DNA of 20,042 nt from Nitrospirota bacterium (GTDB lineage: Bacteria > Nitrospirota_A > Leptospirillia > Leptospirillales > Leptospirillaceae), in the NCBI GenBank assembly GCA_021838765.1, contig JAKCCY010000042.1, positions 1-20,042 of the forward strand. Reading direction: 5' to 3'. The notes under the pieces were generated by a model. That model was given only the letters and a program-made list of their open reading frames with translations. It had not been told where the DNA came from and ran no database searches. Both the position numbers and the translations under genes were made by a program. This document shows, piece after piece, positions 15,196 through 20,042 of this stretch; position 1 is the first letter of the stretch, and each line of letters begins with the position of its first letter.

Positions 15196-15821
15196 TTTCA
15201 AGATTGTTCGGAACAATCATCTCCTGGGAAGAAGATGCCATTACCCTTCGCGCGGGAGCTGTCGGGTATCGGGTCCACCTATCGCCCTACTCGATGAGTG
15301 TCCTGTCGGGAACCGATTCAGAATCTTCCGAGTTAAGCCTGTATACCCAGTTCTTCTGGAGCGAACATCAGGATTCTCCAACCCTTGTTGGGTTTCCCAC
15401 AAAAGAAGAACAGGACCTTTTTCTTCTTCTCAGAAAGGTTCAGGGACTTGGCCCCATGACCGCACTGCGAATTCTTTCCCTTCCTGTCGAGGAGATGCTT
15501 TCCATGATCTCGCAGGGAGATGTCTCCCGATTGAAAACACTCAAGGGAGTCGGAGACAAAACCGCTAAAAAAATCATTTCCGAGCTGAAGGAAGAAGTCC
15601 AGCCCATATCAACACCCCTGATTCCGGCCGAACCCACCGGGAAGAACAAAACAGCTTCGCTGACAGATATTTCATCCCTGGTCAGGGAGACATTGGTCCA
15701 ACAATTCGGACACACTCCGATCGAAGCATCAAGACTTGTCGCCGCAGCTCTCAAGAAGAACCCCGACATTCGTACCATTGAAGAGCTTTTCTCGGAGGTT
15801 TACAGAATTGGATCTGACTGA
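15192..15821 (+). CDS. ruvA: Holliday-junction branch migration protein RuvA
   Basis: A 209-residue junction-binding subunit. The N-terminal OB-fold (about 1-62) has the typical start [10 protein letters not shown] and AVGYRVHL. Two helix-hairpin-helix motifs lie at [10 protein letters not shown] (83-92) and [13 protein letters not shown] (117-129), which bind DNA backbone. The C-terminal domain (about 160-209) would contact RuvB. Two RuvA tetramers hold the junction in square form for the RuvB motors. It begins within the ruvC stop codon (ATGA), and its stop lies downstream of the TTG start of ruvB, so all three are coupled. Length is typical. Confidence 0.96.
   Translation: MISRLFGTIISWEEDAITLRAGAVGYRVHLSPYSMSVLSGTDSESSELSLYTQFFWSEHQDSPTLVGFPTKEEQDLFLLLRKVQGLGPMTALRILSLPVEEMLSMISQGDVSRLKTLKGVGDKTAKKIISELKEEVQPISTPLIPAEPTGKNKTASLTDISSLVRETLVQQFGHTPIEASRLVAAALKKNPDIRTIEELFSEVYRIGSD
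15794..15798 (+). promoter_or_regulatory. Shine-Dalgarno site inside ruvA supporting a TTG start for ruvB
   Basis: GGAGG stands 9 bases before TTG at 15808. The only upstream ATG in frame (15736) would make an N-terminal extension that overlaps ruvA by 86 bases and has no RuvB character. Confidence 0.6.
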
Positions 15822-16818
15822 TCCCACACCATTTCCTGAAGAGGAAATCGAAGAGAACATTGCAGAAGAGAACAGGGAATCGAATCAGCTTCGTCCCCGC
15901 TCTTTCGAAGACTATGTCGGTCAGGAAGATGTCACCAGAAGCCTGCACATTGCCATTGAAGCCGCCATCATCCGGGGAGAGGCCCTGGATCATATTCTGT
16001 TCCATGGCCCACCAGGGCTCGGGAAAACAACGCTTTCCAGCCTGATTGCAAAGGCCATGGGCGTCCCCTTTCAGGGAACAACAGGACCTGCCCTTGAAAA
16101 AGGGGGGGACCTGGTGGGAATCTTGACCAGAATGGCCCCGGGAACGGTTCTGTTTATTGATGAAATCCACAGACTTCCACGCCCTGTTGAAGAGATTTTA
16201 TACACAGCGATGGAGGACTTTGCCATCGATGTCGTCTTTGACAAAGGATCGGCAGCCAGAACATTCCGCCATCGGCTTCAGACCTTTACCCTTGTTGGCG
16301 CCACCACAAGAGCGGGTCTCCTCTCCGCTCCCCTTAGAGACCGATTCGGAATACAAAGGGATATGGACTTTTACACTCCCGCGGAACTTGCCCGGATTCT
16401 GGAACGGTCTGCAAAGATTCTGGAGATCATGATGACCCCTGATGCGGCAAATGAAATTGGGCAACGTTCACGGGGGACCCCAAGGATAGCCAACAGGCTT
16501 TTAAAAAGAGTCAGGGACTTTGCTCAGGTAAGGGGGAACGGGGTTATCACAGTCTCACTGGCAAAAGAGGCCCTTCAAATGGAGGGAATAGACACAAGAG
16601 GCCTGAACCGGGTGGACAGGAAGTTTCTTGAAACAATCCGGTCCGTCTACGAAGGCGGCCCAGTGGGAATTGAAGCCATCGCGGCAACTCTTCAAATGGA
16701 TCCCGAAACCCTGATCGATGTCGTGGAGCCTTACCTTTTGAAGGAAGGATTCCTCGCCAGGACTCCTTCCGGTAGAAAGCTGACTCCTTCAGGGTGGGAG
16801 GCCAGTGAAGGCTCCTAG
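15808..16818 (+). CDS. ruvB: Holliday-junction branch migration ATPase RuvB
   Basis: A 336-residue AAA+ motor from TTG at 15808, matching the usual RuvB length. [15 protein letters not shown] (28-42) is the standard beginning. Walker A is GPPGLGKTT (67-75), Walker B is LFIDEIH (115-121), sensor 1 lies in GATTRAG (164-170), and PLRDRFG (175-181) is the arginine-finger region. The C-terminal winged-helix domain (about 260-336) binds DNA. Hexamers pump DNA through the RuvA-bound junction, feeding RuvC. The gene overlaps the ruvA stop by 14 bases. No SOS box was recognised upstream of ruvC, which lies behind degP, so the genes may depend on read-through or an internal promoter. Confidence 0.96.
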   Translation: MDLTDPTPFPEEEIEENIAEENRESNQLRPRSFEDYVGQEDVTRSLHIAIEAAIIRGEALDHILFHGPPGLGKTTLSSLIAKAMGVPFQGTTGPALEKGGDLVGILTRMAPGTVLFIDEIHRLPRPVEEILYTAMEDFAIDVVFDKGSAARTFRHRLQTFTLVGATTRAGLLSAPLRDRFGIQRDMDFYTPAELARILERSAKILEIMMTPDAANEIGQRSRGTPRIANRLLKRVRDFAQVRGNGVITVSLAKEALQMEGIDTRGLNRVDRKFLETIRSVYEGGPVGIEAIAATLQMDPETLIDVVEPYLLKEGFLARTPSGRKLTPSGWEASEGS

Positions 16819-16961
16819 CCAAACAGCGAGTGGACCCTTGAATCCGCACCCGATCAATGAAACACTAAGGGGATTCAATTTCGAAACCATTCGAACCAAT
16901 GTGACACACTTAGGATGGAATGCTTCTTTTCCCCTCACCTCTCCCTAACGAAAGGATTGCC

Positions 16962-17273
16962 ATGTTTGTTGTTGCCAATCGCATTCTTGTTGCCAAAGGA
17001 TTTGAAAAAGACTTTGAAGAACGCTTCAAGAACAGGAAGGGACTGATCGACGGATCACCGGGCTTCATTCGCAACCTGATTTTAAAGCCCATCGATTCTG
17101 AGTACTACAGTGTCATGACCTTTTGGGAGACAATGGAGGACTTCAAGAACTGGACCCGCTCGGACTCCTTTAAAAAAGCCCATTCCAACCACCCTCCCAG
17201 AGAAATGTTTTCCGGACCGAATGTTCTTGAAATTCATGAAGTCATTTCCGATTCCGACAAGGATGTTGATTGA
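16962..17273 (+). CDS. IsdG-like antibiotic biosynthesis monooxygenase (possible heme-degrading enzyme)
   Basis: A 103-residue ferredoxin-like ABM domain. MFVVANRILVAKGFEKDFEERF opens with the NR motif, GSPGFIRNLIL is the central strand pair, and TFWETMEDFKNWTRSDSFKKAH is typical of the family. Asn6, Trp64 and His74 fall where the catalytic Asn, Trp and His of IsdG/IsdI heme oxygenases lie, with the same Trp-to-His spacing of 10. If active it would open heme to release iron and act as a dimer in the cytoplasm. AAAGGA lies 5 bases before the ATG; the frame is open upstream to 16920 but that start lacks a ribosome site. Its stop overlaps the TTG start of the next gene (TTGA). Many ABM proteins do other redox chemistry, so heme cleavage remains an inference. 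Confidence 0.75.
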   Translation: MFVVANRILVAKGFEKDFEERFKNRKGLIDGSPGFIRNLILKPIDSEYYSVMTFWETMEDFKNWTRSDSFKKAHSNHPPREMFSGPNVLEIHEVISDSDKDVD

Positions 17274-18271
17274 AAGGACTTTTACTTCTTTCCGGAGGAC
17301 TGGACTCTTCCCTCGCGGGCAGGCTCCTTCTGGAGCAGGGCATTGAACTGGTGGGTCTCCACCTTGAAAGTCCCTTCGGCTGCGAAAACACTGCTGAAAC
17401 CATGGCGGCGGAATTGGGGGTTCCCCTGCTCCGCCGTCCAAAAGGGGATGCCTTTATTGATGTATTGAAAAATCCCGAGTTTGGTTATGGCTCAGTGGTC
17501 AACCCCTGTATCGACTGCAGGATACTCATGTTTACCATTGCCAAGAAGGTTATGGATGAAACCGGTACGAGCTTTCTGGTAACAGGAGAGGTTGTCGGCC
17601 AAAGACCCATGAGCCAAAAAAGGGATACATTATACGTAATCGATCAGGAAGCCGGAATGGAAGGAGAAATCCTGCGCCCATTGTCGGCAAGGCTCCTCCC
17701 TGAGACTCGCATGGAAAAGGAAGGGATAGTCGACCGAAAAAAGCTTTTTGGATGGGCAGGACGCTCCAGAAAACCCCAACTCGCCCTCGCCAAAAAATTC
17801 GGATTCAAGACCATTCCAAGCCCCGCCGGAGGATGTCTTTTGACCGATGACCATTTTCGGGAAAGGGTCACTGATTTCATTACCCTTGATGACGGAAGAT
17901 CAAGGGAAAATGCATCACTTCTCCGACACGGCCGCCACTATCGATTCGAAGACTCCACGTGGGTGATTCTTGGTCGAAATGAAAAAGACAACAAGGCGCT
18001 CGACGAAAAGATCTCGGGACTTGGCGTCTCCTTTCACCCGGAAGGCTTTAATGGCCCCAGTGTTTTTTTCCCGGCACCCCTTCCACCCCATATGGATGAA
18101 ATCGTCTACGGAGCTCTTTGGCCCCATTTTCCAGAACATGAACGGGGATACACACCTATTCCCGCCAAAACCGTCTGGGGAGAAAGCAACCATATTCTCT
18201 CTCTCGAACCACCCCTTGAAGAAAGCCCCTTTCTGAGGGAGGACCATTGGACGACCCATCTTCGGCATTGA
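17270..18271 (+). CDS. PP-loop tRNA thiolase-like protein (MnmA/ThiI-like superfamily)
   Basis: A 333-residue PP-loop ATPase. LLLLSGGLDSSLA (4-16) is the pyrophosphate-binding SGGxDS loop used to adenylate the target base. Cys80 and Cys83 (NPCIDCR) plus Cys189 (AGGCLLT) are arranged as CxxC...C. This resembles thiolases that hold a [4Fe-4S] cluster, such as TtuA, or the two-cysteine chemistry of MnmA; Cys38 is extra. VTGEVVGQRPMSQ is a further conserved block. The C-terminal third (about 200-333) would bind the substrate, possibly tRNA. The start is TTG at 17270 with AAGGA 6 bases before it, in a 4-base TTGA overlap with the monooxygenase gene. The likely role is thiolation of a tRNA base or another RNA modification; the target is unknown. 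Confidence 0.75.
   Translation: MKGLLLLSGGLDSSLAGRLLLEQGIELVGLHLESPFGCENTAETMAAELGVPLLRRPKGDAFIDVLKNPEFGYGSVVNPCIDCRILMFTIAKKVMDETGTSFLVTGEVVGQRPMSQKRDTLYVIDQEAGMEGEILRPLSARLLPETRMEKEGIVDRKKLFGWAGRSRKPQLALAKKFGFKTIPSPAGGCLLTDDHFRERVTDFITLDDGRSRENASLLRHGRHYRFEDSTWVILGRNEKDNKALDEKISGLGVSFHPEGFNGPSVFFPAPLPPHMDEIVYGALWPHFPEHERGYTPIPAKTVWGESNHILSLEPPLEESPFLREDHWTTHLRH
18237..18242 (+). promoter_or_regulatory. Shine-Dalgarno site supporting a TTG start for the radical SAM gene
   Basis: GGGAGG stands 4 bases before TTG at 18247. A second in-frame TTG at 18268 would give a TTGA overlap with the preceding stop but has no ribosome site. Confidence 0.5.
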
Positions 18272-19170
18272 AATTTCTCTTTTCAGATCATCAAAGACGA
18301 TTCAGGAACAATATTCATGTTTACCCGGTCATATCCAGACGTTCCGGAGGACTTTCGGTCGGCATTAACATGAACCCGGACAAGGGCTGCAACTTTGATT
18401 GCATCTATTGTCAGGTCGATAGGACTCCGGAAGGAATGGCCCATATTCAGAAGATCCATCAGAAAGTCGACCCGGACAGGGTCATCGCCGAACTTTCACA
18501 CCTGATCGATCTTGTGGAAACCAACCAGTTTTTTTCCGTACCTCCATTTGACCAGACTCCAATGGCCCAGAGAATACTGACCGATGTCTCCTTTTCAGGG
18601 GACGGGGAGCCCACAATGGTTCCGGAATTCCCGGAAGTTTTGGAAAAGGTCCTTGCCTTTTTCCAAAAACGCACCCATGAAGTCACAATCCGGATCATTA
18701 CGAATGGCACGGGGCTTTTTAAGGCATCGACCAGGAGAAAAGTGCTGGATCTTTTCAAGCAGAAAAATACTCTGGAATCTGAGAGAATCCCCTGGTCCAT
18801 CTGGTTTAAAATCGATGCGGCGGATGCAGAGAGTTTTGCCTTTCTCGACCGGTCCGGTCTCCGTTTTCCATCCTACTGGAAACAGGTCGAGGAGACGCTT
18901 CAAGAAACCCCTGTCACAATCCAGACCATGGTCATGGACTATATTTCCCCAACAGTGAGTTTTCATCCTGAAGGAGACTGGAGCAAGCATATGCAGCAAG
19001 CCATGGGGAAGCTCGTTGCGGGTGGTGCCAAAATCAGTCGATGGGACCTCTATTCAGTGGCGAGAATGCCTCCCTCTCCTGAAGTCAGACCGGTCTCTTA
19101 CGAGCGCCTTTTGGCCCTGTCGAAATTTTTTAATGAATCCATTCCGCTTCCCATCCATATTTTTCCATAA
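18247..19170 (+). CDS. Radical SAM protein
   Basis: A 307-residue radical SAM enzyme. Cys48, Cys52 and Cys55 (GCNFDCIYCQVD) form the CxxxCxxC motif that binds the [4Fe-4S] cluster and S-adenosylmethionine. VSFSGDGEPTMVPEFPE (about 114-130) is the GEP-type SAM-binding motif, and IRIITNGTG is the following strand. There is no extra cysteine-rich C-terminal domain, so it is a minimal radical SAM protein in the broad COG0731-like group, which includes wyosine-base and uncharacterised oxidoreductases. The reaction is unknown. TTG at 18247, backed by GGGAGG, overlaps the PP-loop gene by 25 bases. It closes the plus-strand run and is probably cotranscribed with the monooxygenase and PP-loop genes. 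Confidence 0.85.
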   Translation: MDDPSSALKFLFSDHQRRFRNNIHVYPVISRRSGGLSVGINMNPDKGCNFDCIYCQVDRTPEGMAHIQKIHQKVDPDRVIAELSHLIDLVETNQFFSVPPFDQTPMAQRILTDVSFSGDGEPTMVPEFPEVLEKVLAFFQKRTHEVTIRIITNGTGLFKASTRRKVLDLFKQKNTLESERIPWSIWFKIDAADAESFAFLDRSGLRFPSYWKQVEETLQETPVTIQTMVMDYISPTVSFHPEGDWSKHMQQAMGKLVAGGAKISRWDLYSVARMPPSPEVRPVSYERLLALSKFFNESIPLPIHIFP

Positions 19171-19254
19171 GAAAAATTCAAATCCAAAATCCCGTAAAAA
19201 ATGATTCCACATAAACGCTACCGAAACAATCCACCAGAAAGAAGGTCAAAAACG

Positions 19255-19515
19255 TCATTCATCCTCTAAAAAAGAGAGATTCCCCATCACGTGAATGATC
19301 AGTTCGGCACGGTTTCGGACTTTAAGTTCTTGAAAAATCGTGTAGAGGTGGTCCTTGACTGTCTGGAGAGCCAAGCCAAGCTTTAATGCGATCTCCTTAT
19401 TCGTCCGCCCTCTCATGATTTCCAGGATAATTTCAGACTGGTGCTTTGACAAATCCAGCTCCTTCATCCTCCGGCAGAGGGCCAACTTCGGGGGATAGGG
19501 CTCAAGAACAACCAT
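19255..19515 (-). CDS. Small LuxR/GerE-type DNA-binding regulator
   Basis: An 86-residue protein consisting almost only of a GerE helix-turn-helix: LSKHQSEIILEIMRGRTNKEIALKLGLALQTVKDHLYTIFQELKVRNRAELI (about 22-73). The features RGxTNKEIAxxLGL and TVKDHLYTIFQELKVRNR are the turn and recognition helix of LuxR/NarL proteins. A receiver or ligand domain is absent. An in-frame stop lies just upstream of the ATG at 19515, so it is not simply a mis-started long protein, though it could be a remnant of one. The ribosome site is weak (GGTGG next to ATG). It is convergent with the radical SAM gene. Its targets are unknown; stand-alone GerE proteins often regulate nearby or polymer-related genes. Confidence 0.75.
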   Translation of the reverse strand: MVVLEPYPPKLALCRRMKELDLSKHQSEIILEIMRGRTNKEIALKLGLALQTVKDHLYTIFQELKVRNRAELIIHVMGNLSFLEDE

Positions 19516-19659
19516 TCCACCAAAAGCTTAAGGAAAAACCAAGTCATCATTGATATGACGAGATCGGAGTTTGTACAAAGAGAAGAGCAACTCCTTTGTG
19601 GAAGAGCTCTAGAGGAAGAGGATCGAATCTTAGGGAAGATTCCTTGATATTATAAGGAT

Positions 19660-19687
19660 TTGACCGACGAAAAAAATAAACCATAAA
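19660..19687 (+). promoter_or_regulatory. Possible sigma-70 promoter upstream of tandem hairpins
   Basis: TTGACC (19660-19665) and CATAAA (19682-19687) are separated by 16 bases. A transcript would start near 19694, about 10 bases before the first hairpin. Matches are imperfect and the region is A/T-rich, so chance is possible. Confidence 0.25.
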
Positions 19688-19704
19688 CTTTTATATTCTT
19701 AAAA

Positions 19705-19773
19705 TCAGGAGCCGCTCTGCAAAGCGACCCCTGAACAAACAAAGATAACGCGGAGGTTCACCCGTGAAACTCC
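19705..19773 (+). ncRNA. Candidate structured RNA (two tandem hairpins)
   Basis: Hairpin 1 pairs TCAGG (19705-19709) with CCTGA (19730-19734) and, inside, CGCT (19713-19716) with AGCG (19723-19726), with a CTGCAA loop. Hairpin 2 pairs GGAG (19752-19755) with CTCC (19770-19773) and TTCA with TGAA around a CCCG loop, with one G/A mismatch. There is no T-tract after either, so they are not terminators. I do not recognise a known riboswitch family. It could be a small RNA or the leader of a gene beyond the window. Confidence 0.25.
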
Positions 19774-20042
19774 AGTTCCAGTCTATACCTGACCGATTCT
19801 GTTTTCAACCAGAGAAGATCAGAATGGATAGAAGGATCTTTAGATAAAAAAAATCAATCGATAATCATGTCTTCCTGAGCTCAGCAAGAAACGATATCAC
19901 CTGATTGGTGGCATATAAGCCCAGAAGGGAATAGAAACGGCTTGATGGCTATTGAGGACCTAGAGTTGGATCTTGAGTAACCATCTCGGACGGTTATCCT
20001 GGATTTGTCCTGATCTTGCCAATGCTTCCTGCTCCATTCCGG

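Larger units (their letters stand above)
19516..20042. other. Right-end region without a convincing gene
   Basis: About 527 bases. Two tandem hairpins (19705-19773), a possible promoter just before them, and a weaker inverted repeat ATTCTG/CAGAAT (19796-19825) are the only structure I can support. The minus strand is open from the window edge to a TGA at 19881 (53 codons) but has no recognisable domain. The left part is A/T- and purine-rich without a plausible protein. No tRNA or rRNA is seen. Confidence 0.5.

Noticed and set aside
16875..16900. Two TTCGAA copies upstream of the monooxygenase, considered as an operator or SOS box
   Set aside because: Short, self-palindromic hexamers with no match to a known LexA or other box; chance is likely.
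19881..20042. Minus-strand frame open at the right edge (53 codons), considered as a transposase fragment
   Set aside because: The Trp/Arg-rich stretch near the edge gave no confident transposase motif, and other frames break quickly.

Overview
The window looks like chromosomal DNA of a Gram-negative bacterium. It has beta-barrel outer-membrane proteins with signal peptides, a periplasmic HtrA protease, and strong Shine-Dalgarno sites. Base composition is fairly even and genes are tightly packed with many 4-base start/stop overlaps. Gene content and style resemble Nitrospirota such as Leptospirillum, but this is an impression from protein character, not a database match. I saw no rRNA, tRNA, CRISPR array, insertion sequence or phage gene.

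Layout. The left edge (1-507, minus) holds the N-terminal part of an OmpL-like porin. A 396-base non-coding stretch with two perfect inverted repeats follows. Then come a DUF2231 membrane protein (plus) and a convergent PLP-dependent trans-sulfuration enzyme (minus), whose coding regions overlap by 121 bases. Next is a plus-strand signalling protein whose GGDEF-like and HD-like domains have both lost their catalytic residues. A compact minus-strand operon (7116 down to 3741) follows: a one-TM anchored protein, three DsrE/DsrF/DsrH (TusD/TusC/TusB)-like sulfur-relay proteins, and DppC/OppC- and DppB/OppB-type ABC permeases with no ATPase or binding protein nearby. Further right on the minus strand are a secreted seven-repeat Ycf48-like propeller, a small outer-membrane barrel protein and a HAD hydrolase; the propeller and barrel genes each end in a clear hairpin terminator.

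From 10473 to 19170 everything runs on the plus strand: a gamma-carbonic anhydrase-like protein, a membrane histidine kinase with a receiver-only response regulator, an HtrA/DegP protease, the complete RuvCAB Holliday-junction machinery, an IsdG-like monooxygenase, a PP-loop thiolase-like enzyme with a CxxC...C cysteine set, and a radical SAM protein. Kinase, regulator and protease plausibly form an envelope-stress module. RuvA and RuvB drive branch migration for the RuvC resolvase. The last three genes overlap and probably form a cofactor- or RNA-modifying cassette. The right end holds an 86-residue GerE-type DNA-binding protein (minus) and a 527-base stretch without a convincing gene but with tandem hairpins behind a possible promoter.

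The points most worth a second look are the sulfur-relay/orphan-permease operon, the monooxygenase/PP-loop/radical SAM cassette, the degenerate GGDEF-HD protein and the structured right-hand intergenic region.
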